Shown: positions 20,067-32,408 of the stretch, piece after piece
Position numbering within the stretch: position 1 is the stretch's first letter
Layout: each line of letters begins with the position of its first letter
From: Malachius bipustulatus
Lineage: Eukaryota; Arthropoda; Insecta; Coleoptera; Melyridae
Direction: 5' to 3'
Assembly (NCBI GenBank): GCA_910589415.1
Contig: OU342633.1
Coordinates: 54,988,404-55,052,403, forward strand
DNA: 64,000 bases
Notes under the pieces: model-generated
Told to the model about the DNA's origin: nothing
The model's database searches: none
Seen by the model: only the letters and a program-made list of their open reading frames with translations
Made by a program: the position numbers and the translations under genes

Positions 20067-23000
20067 TCAATTTGACATAAAACTGTATATAAATGTTCAA
20101 AGGTTAAATGTGCATTCCCTAAAACTCGTACCAAATGAAATTTGGCTGATTTCACTGCCGCCTCCCAAAGGCCTCCAAAATTAGGTGAAATCGGTGGTAT
20201 AAAGTGCCAATTTATTGACTGTTGAGTCAAGTAATTCGAAATCTTACCAGACCTTGTAGATTCCTGTATTAATTTAAATGTGTTTTTGAGTTCGTTATTT
20301 GCCCCAATAAAATTTTTCCCATTGTCTGTGTATATGTTTGCGCAAATACCCCTTCTTGAGGTAAATCGTTTCAAAGCATTTAGAAAAGATTCAGTGCTTA
20401 GGTCGTTTGCAAGCTCAATGTGAACTGCGTGAGTAGTAAAACAAATAAAAATACAAAGGTAAGTTTTTACTAACCTCCTATTTCTTAATTTACCATCCTT
20501 TACTAAGAGAGGTCCAGCAAAATCACATCCGACATTAAGGAACGGACGGTTGGGTGTGACTCGTGCTCCGGGCAAATCTCCCATCATTGGTGTCACAAAA
20601 GTAGGTTTAACTTTAAAACAAGTTATGCAATGATGTAAAATTGATTTTATGGAGTTTTTACCATGTATTATCCAGTATTTGGACCTCAAAGAATTTAGGA
20701 CGGCTTGTGTACCTGCATGAAATAATCTAATGTGCTCATGTGAAATCAAAAGTTTTGTAAACTTGTGATTGGGTGGCAATATTATTGGGTGTTTGGTATC
20801 AGTTGACAGTTTCGACAATTCTAATCTTCCTCCTACACGAATTAAACCTTTATCGTCTAAGAATGCATTAAGTTGATACAGTTTACTGTTCTTGTCTACT
20901 TGTTTGTTTGAGGAAAGATCCCTAATTTCATTACGAAAATGTGAATGCTGTACCAATTTTAAAAGAAAATTCGTGGCATCATTTAGTTCGCTAATTGCTA
21001 AATTTGTAGTATTCTCAATTCGTGTCGTTTTTAAATTATTTAAAAAGCGAAGAACGTAAGCGAAAACGCGTATTAATTTGCCGAAGTCTGAAAACTTGTC
21101 AAAAATGGATTGGTCATGATAAACCACCATAGTAGGTAATGAAACCTTAACGTTTTGTCGTTTAGTAATTATCGTATCGTTTCTATCTAAATTGACAGAG
21201 TAGGTTAAAGTATCAGTTTTAGGATCCCAAAAGAGACCTAAAGTCTTACAAGTTTTGTCTGTAGTATTCATATTATATTGTAATAATTCACCCTTATTAG
21301 AATGTTCTAATAAGTCGGGTTCATTAGAGTAAAATTTTCTCAAAGGAAAACCGTATTCATTCAAAATTTGGACAATTTCGTTTTTTAATTTGATTGCCTC
21401 CTTAATAGAATCGGCACCCGTAATTAAATCGTCCACATAAAAAGAATTAGTAATAGTTTTACTGGCTTGTGGAAATTTATTCATATTGTCAATTGCCGTT
21501 TGATTCAAAGATCTTATGGCGAGAAACGACGCCGGTGCGGTGCCGTAAGTGACTGTATTTAAAACATAATGTTTCAAGTCACCAGTATTTTCAGAACGCC
21601 AAACAATACGTTGTAAGTGTTTGTCTGGATCCTTTACCTTCACTTGTCTGTACATTTTTTCCACGTCAGCTGTAAAAACTACGTTGTGAGTGCGAAAATT
21701 TAAAAGAATTTCAAACAATTCTGGTTGTAAAGTCGGTCCGGTCATCAATACGTCATTGAGCGCTAAACCCGTTTTTGTTTTCGCGGACGCGTCATAGACC
21801 ACCCTCAGTTTGGTAGTGGTACTATCCGCCTTCACCACCCCGTGATGAGGCAAGTAATAATTCAAAATTGAATCATGTTCCTCCGGAGATATCCGAGTCA
21901 TATGCCCTAGATTCTCGTATTCTGTCATGAAATTCACGTAGTCGCGTTTTAATTCAACATTTTTGTCCAATCTTTTCTCTAAATTGTAAAAACGCTTTAT
22001 CGCCGTGTTAAGTGAATCTCCTAAATTGTTTACATTTTCCCTAAATGGTAATGAGACTTCTATTCGACCCCTGTCATCTCGCGTATAATTTTCTAAAAAA
22101 TGTTGCTCGCACTTGACATCTTCTAGACTTGCTTCCTGTATAAATTCGTAATTTTCTGTAGCCCAAAACTTTTCCATCTGATTATGTAAATCATTATTGT
22201 TAATTGACAAATTGCAAACTGTTCGGTTGTGAGTTTCAGAATTATCTGAAATCAAAGTGCCCGAGAAAACCCAACCCAGTTTTGTTTTTTGTAGTATAGG
22301 AAGGTTTCTTCCAAATTTAATTTGTCCCACACATAATATTTCAAAGAAAATATTCGCTCCTAATAAAACGTCCACCTGGCCTGGTGTGTAAAATCGTTCG
22401 TCTGCAAGTTGAATATTGGGAGGTAAATTTAAAATCGATGCATCAAATGTAAATTGCGGTAGGTCGTCGGTTATTTTATTTACCAGCAAAAACGAGTCCT
22501 TGACCCTATATTTCTGGCTTGCTGAGAGAACGGTAGCATCGAGCATTTTAGTAACGTTGCTAACTGCATTGTTTATTCCTACCACAGGTGTCTCGATATT
22601 TCGAAGTTTCAACCCCAGTTTACGAGCAAAGGAACTCGTAACAAAATTGCTCTGACTCGCACTGTCTAGTAACGCGCGACATTCTACAGGGTTGCCACGT
22701 GAGTCCAATATTTTAATAATTGCCGTAGCCAAAATTACTTGTGATCTTCGTTTAGCTGACAAACAATGCATTGTTAAATTAGGAGTAGTAGTTACATTTA
22801 CATCAGAATAATTATTATGGTCGTGCGTATTTTCTTCGTTTTCAGAAATAGGACCTTGTTGAAGGGTTTCATTTTTGTTAAAGTTATTATTATTTTTGGG
22901 AACTCTTTCGTTAAACAGGTGAAGCAAAAAGTGGTGTTTCCGATTGCAGTGTTTGCATCTCGGAGAATTGCATTCGTTATTAGTATGATTAGGTCGTAAA

Positions 23001-24172
23001 CAATTTAGACACAATTTGTGTGTTTTAATTTGCGAGTAAAGTTCTGAAGATGACATTCGATGTATCTTGTTGCAATTAAAATTGAAATGATTCTGTTTAC
23101 AAAAAGCACATGTTAGTTTTGTAAATGTAGCATGATTTAAAGTTCGGTTTTCTTTAGTATAATTAACATGTGTACTTCTTGAATGTTTGTTTTTGTCCTC
23201 AATTGTTTCTAGGAATTGACAACGTTTGGAAATGAAATCTGTCAGTTGTGTTAGTTTAGGAAAATCAACCGTCTCTCTGTTACAAAATTCTTCCCACTCC
23301 CTTGTAGTAATGGGGTCTAATTTTGCAGTTAATATATGGATTAGTAATGTATCCCAAGTACTAGTAGGTTGATTCATGACTGTCAAGGCCTTTATATTTT
23401 TATTGAAAGTGTCTAGTAAGTGTCTTAGTTGTGAGAAAGATTCGTTTTTCATTGTCTGTAATTCAAATAAAGCCTTAACGTGAGTGTGTACGATTAATCG
23501 TTTGTTTTCATATCTTTCTCGTAACATGTCCCAAGCAATTTCGTAGTTTTCGTTTGAAACTTCGATTGCTTGAATTAATTGAGACGCATCGCCTTTCAAA
23601 CAAGTTCTCAAATAGCAAAATTTTTGTACGTTAGAGAGGTGACAATTTGTGTGTACGAGTGAACTATAAATGTCAGAAAATGTCATCCAATGGCTATAAG
23701 ATCCGTGAAATTCTGGCAAGTTAATTGGTGGAAGTTTTAGAACACTATGTGCAGCCATGTCGTTAGACTGCGATTGTTTATTTTGTTGTGAACTAGTATT
23801 ATTGTCGTTGGTTGTAGTTTCGTGAGTAGGAACCACCTCTAACTCTTTCACACTTTGTTTAGATTCTGAGTTTAAAAATTCGTTTTGATATTGCGCTAGT
23901 AAATATTTTGCTTTACCAATGAGTTTAAAGTATGAATTTTCAAAGGAATCTCTCTCTTCGTCTTGGATAATAAATCCAGATGCGACCTCAATTTCATTCT
24001 GAATGCTTTCAAATGATTCCAAGAGCGGTTCTTTCTTTTCTAATCTAAATTCTAATTCCTGATAATTGCCCTTTATTGGATCGAAATCATTCAAAAAAGT
24101 AGAAAATTTAGTAAGTGAACCTTTTACAAGACCTCGTTTATAATTGAGTTCAGTAATGACTTCTTTCGACAT
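20000..24172 (-). pseudogene. BEL/Pao gag-pol polyprotein with internal deletion and terminal frameshift
   Basis: An open frame of 1390 codons starting MSKEVITELNYKRGL. Gag occupies about 1-340; Cys/His knuckles lie at about 355-412 (CAFCKQNHF, CLNCLRPNH, CKHCNRKHH); an aspartic protease has ALLDSASQSNF (active Asp about 503); reverse transcriptase spans about 750-960 with FTADVEKMY and FYVDDLITG (YVDD about 912-915). After residue about 1005 (coordinate about 21157) the sequence jumps from the end of the RT-linked region straight to the end of the RNase H/connection region, so roughly 400 residues usual in this family are missing, in frame. Integrase follows: a zinc-binding HHCITC segment, CDFAGPL, YTDNGKNF and GGLWEAAVKSAK, giving the DDE triad. 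Translation then runs out of frame near 20066. The copy lacks RNase H and the integrase end. Confidence 0.9.
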
Positions 24173-24480
24173 TTTTTGTTAATGTGTAGGTAGGTACTTA
24201 GGTAAAATTTCGAAAGAGTAAGTAATTTGTAGTAAAATTGATTAGTTAGGTACTTATTATTGTTATGTATACAGTTTCTGGTCAAATAAAGTACATGCAA
24301 GGAGTTAAGTAGTGATTAAAGGATAGCGACTCACAGTAGCGTTGGTGATTTCGTCTATCTTCTTTAGTAGTAGTGTTGAAGTTCATTAATGTTGAAGTTC
24401 AATCGTGGTTGAGTAGGTGGGTAATTCGTCTTCTTATTTCCAGTCGTGGTAAGTAGTTTGGAATCCAGGATGTGTCCAGG

Positions 24481-24498
24481 ATCCGGCTCGAAGGACCA
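24481..24498 (-). other. Primer-binding site for tRNA-Tyr
   Basis: The plus strand equals the 3' end of tRNA-Tyr with CCA, 4 bp from the 5' LTR. It primes minus-strand DNA synthesis in the LTR element. Confidence 0.85.
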
Positions 24499-24502
24499 AA
24501 TA

Positions 24503-24975
24503 TGTAGCGATTCAGCTCGAAGGATCACTATAGCGATCAGGCTAGCGAACCGCCTTGTAGCGAAACCACTTTTATTTAAAAGAAAAAATGATAACGCCGC
24601 AATTTACGTGCTTTTAGGATGCCCAAGTTTAGGGCGGACCTAAGATGAAATAAACTGTAACTCGTAGTAATTATTTACTGATTGGAATATTACAAATGAA
24701 ATTACACCTCTCACACAGATTATAAAAATAACAATATAACTTCTAATTGATGGTAATAAAACCAGAAACATATAACAACAATTAAATAATGTGAATCGCG
24801 ACAGTAGTTGAAGTCGCGTCTTTACTCTTTGAGTAACAAGTAGGTAGTCTCGGTAGTAGTGGTGCTGGTGCTGTTTTCCCAGAGTCTCAATTCTCGATTC
24901 ACCCCTCACTCCCGCTTGGGTGGTACAGTAGCTAGGCATTGTTGCCAGCTTGTCACTAAAGTCCAAAATTATACA
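24503..24975 (-). repeat. 5' LTR of the BEL/Pao element
   Basis: Partner of 19105-19577. In the minus sense it starts TGTATAATTTTGG and ends CGCTACA. The promoter for the element is expected here. Confidence 0.9.
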
Positions 24976-24980
24976 CAGGT

Positions 24981-26300
24981 GTACCTCAATATTTTTGGTC
25001 TTTAAATCAATCCAGTAGGTCTTTTTTTTTAATCAAATTGATCATTCCAAAGGATGACGAACTCTTCCTTGTTGATGTTTCGTTTCAATAATTCTTCGAT
25101 TTAAGTTATGTTGTTGCAAGTATAAGGAAATAGTTAGTTCAGAAAAAGGTAATAGTTATACAGGGTGCCTCAGTTTTTTTTTTCGTATTACAAATCAGCA
25201 CAAAAATAAGCAGCTTTGTCCCCATTCAACCGACTTCGTATACCTCTTAAGATAACTGAGATCCCCATGCATTTTCTCTAAAAAACGGGTACCCTCTGTG
25301 TACACTTTTTCGAGCATTGTCCTAATCAAACCGGTAACTTTAAAAAGTCATTCTGTGCTCCAGCATAGCATAGCAGCAATATTAAACTTTTTCTCTGCAT
25401 TAGATACATACTTCGTGATTCGTGAATGAAATATGTACCTCGAGAACATCTGCGAAGCATCTATACTACGGTTATTTACTATCTAGATCATGTTATACTA
25501 GATCTTATCCTCAATATAGGTACGCAGAATACGCCATAAATAATGTAAAAATTGCATAGAATAGAGTGAAATACGCAATGTTTCATACAATCCAAATGAT
25601 AGGTTTGAACGTAATAAATAAAACTCACCATCACCACCAAGTACTCCTTTAACTAAAAATAATCCAATAAAACTAGTGGATCTATTATTATTAGGCTGTA
25701 CCTATTATTATCTATCACCTCGAGCCAGTTGATCCTTCTGTTACCTTAGAATTAATGTCAGACTTATTTCATCTCTTAGACAGAAACAATCTTCTGAAAT
25801 CGTGATGTAGATAGTGAATAGAGTCAGTCTATTTATTTCATACTTCTTGTATGAATGTATTAACTTCCATCATGGTTATGATGGTACAATCTAAGAGTGA
25901 AATCCTTTAGATATAATATATTACCTGCTATTAATATTTTTCAGAGTTAATAAATCATTAAATGTCCCATTAACAAAAAAAAAGAGTTTATTCATTGTCT
26001 GTTTTAAAAATGCATTTTTCCGAAATTTTTCAAAAATAATCACGAAAACACCCTAAAAATGACGGCGATCCTGAACCAATTACAAAAACCAGATTACGAG
26101 GTTACCTCACTACCAAACCTGCCAGGCTCTAAAGAATTACAGTTCATATCGAAATCTTCACGTCTTCAGAATGGGACGTACTTTTATGTGAGCTTAGCTG
26201 AGTGGGAAAAACAATCCAGTTGGGCCTATGAGTTCTTAATTTTCTCAGAACACGCATAAAAAAAATCAAAATCCAAAAAAATCACCATTTTTCAGCTTTG
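24981..26300. other. AT-rich intronic DNA with no supported gene
   Basis: A lone CAGGGTGCCTCAG end at about 25160 may be one terminus of a CAGGGTGT-type element whose partner I could not find. An open frame at 26059-26259 (66 codons) has no recognisable content. Confidence 0.5.
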
Positions 26301-26309
26301 AACGGTTAT

Positions 26310-27000
26310 ATGTTTGTACTTAAATTTTAAATGGCGATGTTTTTTTAACGATTTGATGAAATCCAAAAATTTTTTGGATTCGAAAAGTACAGGAAAAATG
26401 CTATGAAATGAGCTTCTTAAATCGAACAACACACTTTGACAAGCTTCACAAAAACAAATTGTAAAATTCAATACAAGTCCTTACTTCGATCTATTTTTGA
26501 AACTGTTCGAAGTGTGTGCCGTTCGATTTAAAAATCTCATTTCATAGCATTTTTCCTACACTCTCCTAATAATCCAGTACCGTTTTTTACGAAAGTTGGT
26601 CGAAAAATGTGCGGTTTTCTTAAAAAAAAAAATTAGAACAATTCTTCTTCAAGTACGGCCCTGGTTATTATATAGATTTCTGACTATAGGCTATCCCGTA
26701 AATTCGCAGTACCTCAGCTTTTGAAACTATTTCAAATGAATTTTACGGAACGTTGGAAACAATTTGTAGGTACGTCAAAATTTAAAACTGAAGTTTGGGT
26801 ATAAGTACAAGTTCTTATTGTACTTTGATCTGTTTTTGTGAAGCTGGATCGATGTGTGTGACGTACAGCATTTTTAGCATGTTTCCCGTACTCCGTACTT
26901 TCTGAATACGATGTCGTTATTTTTACTGAAAGTCGATCGGAAAATATGCTTTTCTGTCAAAAAAGTGCAAACCATTTTCTTTCAAGTACGGTCCTGGATT
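26310..27000. repeat. Diverged tandem duplication, period about 345 bp
   Basis: The phrase TCAAGTACGGNCCTGG appears near 26650 and near 26990, each preceded by a GTTGGTCGAAAAATGTGC or GTCGATCGGAAAATATGC block and by a block on AGCATTTTTCC. A short inverted repeat (GAAATGAG... with ...CTCATTTC) lies at about 26405-26545. Confidence 0.5.
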
Positions 27001-27673
27001 TTCAATATATGCCGCAAGAGTGTTTTTTCTAAATTTTGTTGAATTTCATAAAACCGTTGCAAAGATATTATCGTCGCTTAAAATTTAAACCCAAACATTA
27101 AAAAACATAAAAACCCTGTATCTTCGTAACTGTTGGCAAAAAAATTGCCATAGATTTAGACTTGCCTCGCATTTAACTACGTCCAATTAGTCATGATAAT
27201 GAATCACCCTGTATTAAGTAAATTTTTATCCTAGGGATCACCCTAGGGATATGGCACGAAAGAAGCACCATTGAAGAAAACCTGTCAAACGCAATCAAGA
27301 TAATAAGTATCGTAAATCCGTCAGCAATTTTGTCTACCTCTCCATCTGGTTCTCACGATTCTTCTGTCTTCTGTGGCTCGTTCTTATATGGTAAAACTAA
27401 TTGTCATCAAGTCAAGTCACAATATTTATACAAATGAATTAACCGGTATAGTGAAAGTATAATCAATCTGGTGTGGTATTTGGCATGGGACTGTTGTAGG
27501 TGGGTGTACATATATCATGAGAGTTGCTCCAAAAGATAATATACAGGGTCGATGAATATACAGGGTCGATGAATATACAAAGTGAATAGATTTTTGATTT
27601 GGACCCTCGTTGCTCAAGCATTGACTCTAGTTCCACAATTTCCATAATTCTTATTGAAGTCTAGTTTCTATCT

Positions 27674-27912
27674 ATAGGTGTCCGGTTAGTACCTCCTAAT
27701 TTCGCGAGAGCATACAGGAGAGGTGCAAATAAACCTAGTCTGTCGTAAAAAATATTTCCCAAAGTAAACGGAGATACAGAGAGTCCCAAAAGGGTTACGA
27801 ACGATTTACTTTTTTGGCTCTAGGAATTTTTTTTTAAGACAGACTAGGTTTATTTTGGCCTGCCCTGTACGCTCCCGAGAAGTTAGGTGGTACTTACCGG
27901 ACACCTGTATAT
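27674..27912. mobile_element. Small foldback MITE (about 235 bp)
   Basis: Left GGTGTCCGGTTAGTACCTCC and right the near-perfect reverse complement ending CCGGACACC, flanked by TATA. Arms continue inward (AACCTAGTCTGTCGT / ACAGACTAGGTT). No coding. Confidence 0.75.
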
Positions 27913-28149
27913 TGGATCTAGTATGGAGGCATGTAAAAAAAAATTGTTAGTCTTGCTGGTTTAAATGTTTTGTCATGCATCTTTGACATCCCGCTATTTT
28001 TGATCTGGGAGTTAAGAAGTTTATAAAACTAAGTTTCGTTTGGGCGAAAACTTAAAAACGTCGGAACTAGAGCCAAAACACGAAAAACCGTAAGCCGATT
28101 TAGTACAGTAAAATTAGACTTGAAAAACGAAAGGAAAAACGAAATTTTA

Positions 28150-29662
28150 TGTGGATCTAAATCCAAAAATGTGACCTCCGACTCCTTGTGGAAAAGCCGC
28201 AATTTTGGTTTTAGGGGATGAGTTTGTTTTTTGAATTTTACGACGTTAATTAACTTTTTATCGAAAAAAGTGTAAAAACTTACTTTACAAAGAAAGAAAT
28301 TTTCCACAAATTTGCAATAATGCATTTTTTTCATATTTGCAATAGTTAATTAACTACAGGTAATTAATTGAGGAAAACGGGGAAGAAAAATACCTACTTA
28401 ATTTTGTAACAACTCCCTTTTTTCTATCACGATCTGACAATCGTTTTTACAAAAGTTGTAGCGCTTGAAATTATGAATTTTCGAAATTATGATCGATCAG
28501 ATTAATGATTTGTTAATCAGTATTTTCGCGGAAATTTCTACCATATACAGGGTGATCTATTGTAATTCTCTGAGTTGATTATTTCTGACCATCGGTGTTT
28601 AAGGAAAATATTTCACTCAAACAATGTTTGGTTTAGAGGGGGACATCGCTTTGACACAAAAAACCACCCCCCATCTTAGCCCCATTCGATTTTGTGTGAA
28701 ACAATGTCAAACTATTGCCTGAAACATTTTTTTCCGATGCCTCCCTTACCTCCAAAAATGCAGATCAAAATCGAGTGATCCATTTTAATTAATTATTTTA
28801 TTTTATTGATTTATTGGTTTTACTGATGGGATGAATGGTTTTGACAGCTAACCGCTGCCTTAATAAAATCCCAATTGACAGCTGTGACAATACACAAATT
28901 TATTTATGACAAAATAACCAAAAAAGAATTAATTAAAATGGATCACTCGATTTTAACATGCATTTTTTAAAGTGAGGGAGGCATCGGTTGAAAAAATCTT
29001 TCAAGGAATAATTTGATGTTGTTTCACATAAAATCATAATCCGCAATACCAAATGGCAGTTCATTTTCAAAATTTCAAAGTCATCCCCGCCTAATTGTGA
29101 TCCAGTGGGGGGAGGGGGGTGATTTTTGTGTCCAAACGACGTCCCTCTCCAAACCAAACAATGTTTGACTGAAAAAATTTCAACTGGGGGATAGGAATTC
29201 CTGAGAAATTGGCAAAACTAAATTTTAGGGGCATATTTGCACTAATAAAAATTAGTGCAAATCGTAAATGCCTCAATAAATTTTTTAAGCAGAATCGCAC
29301 TACTTCATGATGACTTTGACGCGCTACTACGTAGGTAGGTAACTAACTATCATTAGTCCGATCGATCAGCTATGTTATGAAAATGTTCATAATTTCATAA
29401 TAAAAAAGGGAGTTATTCCAAAATTAAGGATTTTTCATCCCCCTCAATTAATAATTATACCTGTAGTTAATGATAATTAACTACAATTGCAAATATGAAA
29501 AAATTGCAAATGTGTAGGAATTTTTTTTATATTAATTAAGTTTTTTTCTCTCTTTTTTCAATAAAAAGTAAAGCGTCGTAAAATTCAAAAAACCAATTCA
29601 TCCCCTAAAACCAAAACGGCGGCTTTTCCGCAAGGAGTAGGAGGTCGCATTTTTGGATTTAG
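28150..29662. mobile_element. Long foldback element with arms of about 650-740 bp
   Basis: The left arm begins near 28150 (CCAAAAATGTGACCTCC, then CCGCAATTTTGGTTTTAGGG) and its reverse complement ends near 29660 (CCTAAAACCAAAACGGCGG, then GGAGGTCGC). Pairing continues to GATCAAAATCGAGTGATCC at about 28765-28785 and GGATCACTCGATTTT at about 28940. The spacer 28796-28924 contains two CAATTGACAGC-type words. Arms differ by scattered substitutions. A CAGGGTGATCT terminus-like word at 28549 suggests nesting. Confidence 0.7.
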
Positions 29663-29663
29663 A

Positions 29664-29920
29664 CTATCGGTCACAATAGCCAAACTGTTAGAGTTTCGGT
29701 CAAACGATCTCTAAAGTGCAGCAAGGCTTGGTTTGGTCCCTTATTGGGTGGGTGACCAACTATAGTGGTAAAAAAGTATCGTGACCGATCGTGCTCCGGC
29801 AGGTACGTTAAAAAGGGGGTCCCGGCTGCTTCACAGCAGTCGTTAGGTTACGTCAGAGGCCATTGAGGCTACTTGAAAACTTCTGACACTTGGGCTTTAC
29901 CACAGCCATACAATATTTAT
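29664..29920 (+). repeat. SINE-like repeat with a 5S-rRNA-derived head
   Basis: The segment from about 29690 resembles 5S rRNA in order: TTTCGGTCAAACGATCTCTA, then AGTGCAGCAAGG, TTGGTCCCTTATTGGG and GGGTGACCAAC, the last matching the conserved internal promoter (C-box) region of 5S genes. A non-5S body follows, with GGGGGTCCCGGCTGC and GTTACGTCAGAGGCC. This is the layout of 5S-derived SINEs (SINE3-type), transcribed by RNA polymerase III from the internal promoter. No clear poly-A tail or target duplication is seen. It is too diverged to be a functional 5S gene. Confidence 0.55.
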
Positions 29921-29929
29921 TTTTATACC

Positions 29930-31400
29930 CAACATCCACGCAAATTTCCGTTTTTTCCCTTTGATTGCATGATCAAATCCTAATTTTACTGGATTAATCA
30001 TATTTTCATATCAAATTTTTCCAAATTAATTCAATCTTTCCAAAATAATTAATGAACAGGGATAGTTTTATGAATACACTATGAAGATAGGGTCATTATT
30101 TACATCCGCGGCTCCTACAGTTTCACTATGGCACCTATACAGGGGTGGAGAACATACCTATAGTAACACCAGGAAGGTATTCATTTGCTTTGCAAATGAA
30201 AGGGAAGGCACAAAACGGCGTAAAAAAACGGTTTTGAGAGTGCAATGAAAGTACGGACCTGGCAGATGCGATGATTAAATACAACCAGTCTATGGGATAT
30301 GATATAACCACTTGAGACAAAACAAAACCACTCGAAACGTAAACAGTCACGTACTCGGAATATATCCGCTTATTCATATCGTGAAAAGACTACAGGGATT
30401 GATGTTACGATTTTTGGAACATAAATGCAAAATAAATGCAAAATTCAAAATAAAAACCGTGCTACTGGTAATCTCGAAGATTTTCCTTGCCCTGAAAGCG
30501 AAAAAAAATACAAATTCGACCGTAGTGTCAAAGAGGTCTTAGTGGTGACCTTGATATTAGTTTGCAATGGCTGTTTTTAGCTTCTTACCCACCCAGCACC
30601 CCTATTTCGCTCCTCGGTCCCGAAAAAAGTGATGAAACTTAGGAGCCGCGGATGTAAATAATTACCGAAGATAGTACCTATAAGTGTACCTAATTGTGAG
30701 CGTATATGTAAGGGATATTACAAAAAACCTGAAAACCTATTGCAGCAAGAAAATCAAATAATCATTACCATGCATATTTCCATCCAAATTTAGGATCAAA
30801 ATAATCATCATATTTTGTTATATGCAGCAATAATAACAACTTAACAACAACTTGAGACAACAACTACCTAATTATGATTTAAATAATTCTAAAGTCCAAT
30901 TTATTACTTACTCCGACAACGTTATATGAGCTAAATTCTCGCATCTTACAATACTTCTTATAAATTATAGCTAGATATATCAAGGTTATTATTGCGAAAA
31001 GTGAAATCTTTCGCCAAATATGACCGCATGTTTTGACCTCAATACGTTGGTTTATTCTTAAATATTGAATCCCGGAAAACTTTTTTCCTGTTAAACAAGA
31101 ATGAACAAATACCTAATTAAATATTGTACGTAGAAAAGTGTGCCATTCCCAGAAGGTACCCACTCCAGTACCTACCCATTTCCTAACACACCGCACCAGT
31201 CTAACCGATTTAATGAATCAAAAATTCAACCTTATCTCCGAACCGGAAGTGCTCAATATACCTGATTTAACCGCCAATGAATGTAAAGTACAAGTTGCGC
31301 AAACAACAGAACTTATACCTACTACAAAGAGTCTTATTTTTAGCACACTTTGCGAAACAATGGGGCGCAGATAGATAGACAGATACTGGCTGGCTTTCTT
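29930..31400. other. Intronic AT-rich DNA with no supported gene
   Basis: No conserved coding. The small open frames at 30135-30377, 30312-30542 and 31138-31374 have no recognisable motifs. Confidence 0.5.
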
Positions 31401-31402
31401 AC

Positions 31403-31790
31403 CTGCTGAATCCATTCGGTCTAGATAGACGCACATGTGTGGAAAAGGACAATAATAATTAATGGACTATATCGCAGTGGTCTGTCGTAACAATTGCGCG
31501 ACGGCGGTTGTTGTTTTGTTTTGAATGAATCGCGATACACAGGTAAGAGAAGAGAGGAGGAGATGCTGGCTTTCGCGTTCTCACGGTCGCCTGTGCGCCC
31601 GCGGGGCATATCGTTCGCCGCTCTGCTGCTTCGTCGAAGCACGAGCGGTTCGCGGGCAGGAGGTTCAGTAAAAGCACCGGCACCAGCACCAGCACCCAGC
31701 ACCAACGTAAAAGGTTCCTGCTGAAATAACGGATAATAATGCGTGGTGCTGGTGCTGGTGCTGGTGCTGGTGCTGCTACATCCAATTCCT
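31403..31790 (-). promoter_or_regulatory. GC-rich patch: candidate alternative 5' exon or promoter of the minus-strand host gene
   Basis: This patch is clearly richer in GC and CpG than its surroundings and holds GGTGCT/CCAGCA triplet repeats at 31677-31700 and 31743-31775. On the minus strand a good donor, CAG followed by GTAAGAAAG, ends a possible exon at 31403. Joined to the exon at 7285-7417 it would be non-coding with an in-frame stop just upstream, and translation could begin at the Met in KMVVRP. A plus-strand donor-like CAG/GTAAGAG also occurs at 31543, so orientation is uncertain. Confidence 0.35.
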
Positions 31791-32408
31791 TGCTGAATTT
31801 TTCACAGTAGATTGCTTTTGTGTACTCGCAGTTAGTACTGGTTGAAAAAGCCTAGATAGCCAAAAGTTCCATTATCCGTATCATGAGGTTGACGTTTGAT
31901 TAATTGAAAAACACGACTAAGAAATTGATTGAGATTAGGCTATCGACCGAACTCGATCTTCCATTTAGAATACACACTGTAGATAATTACAATCTTTAAA
32001 CGTCCATCACGACAGCTTTTCAAAATTTCCATACGTTATAAATGTTTGATTTTAAATAGCTGTACCTATATTATATTATACAGGGTGTCTCATTAATTAG
32101 TGTTGCCGCGTTTATAATAGTTTCACTCACCTATCTAGTCATTCACAAGATCCCGACACCCACTCTACTATCTTATGTTAAATATGATGGAGAACGTGAA
32201 GGTGCAATTTTTTTACTAATTTTTGGATATGCGTTTTAACGGTATCAAGTTCTCTTGCTCATACTTTCACCATTGTCGAGATTTTGCAATTGTTTTGAAA
32301 ATAGTGTCATCGGTAATGGTCCAAATAAAATAGCAAATTAAGTTTGAGATAAAATGCGGACATATTATTATATTGCTTCATATGTATATGTTAAGTAATT
32401 TTAATATA

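Larger units (their letters stand above)
19100..24980 (-). mobile_element. BEL/Pao LTR retrotransposon with matching LTRs and 5-bp target duplication
   Basis: Two 473-bp LTRs (19105-19577 and 24503-24975) bound the element, each TG...CA in the minus-strand sense, and the target word CAGGT occurs directly outside both ends (19100-19104 and 24976-24980). Next to the 5' LTR, the plus strand at 24481-24498 reads ATCCGGCTCGAAGGACCA, the 3' end of tRNA-Tyr including CCA, so the primer-binding site is for tRNA-Tyr. A G-rich polypurine tract (minus sense GGGGGGGAGCTA) abuts the 3' LTR at 19578-19590. The LTRs look the same along their whole length, implying recent insertion. The polyprotein is damaged, so the copy is probably dependent on others. 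It lies in the large host intron, in the same orientation as that gene. Confidence 0.92.

Noticed and set aside
24481..24498. Apparent tRNA-Tyr 3' end
   Set aside because: Only the last 18 bases are present, next to an LTR: a primer-binding site, not a tRNA gene.
29690..29800. A functional 5S rRNA gene
   Set aside because: Only partial and diverged 5S similarity, fused to unrelated sequence; better explained as a SINE head.
31459..31785. Ala-Pro-rich 108-codon frame on the minus strand
   Set aside because: It arises from GGTGCT triplet repeats and continues into non-coding-like sequence; no splice context supports it as protein.
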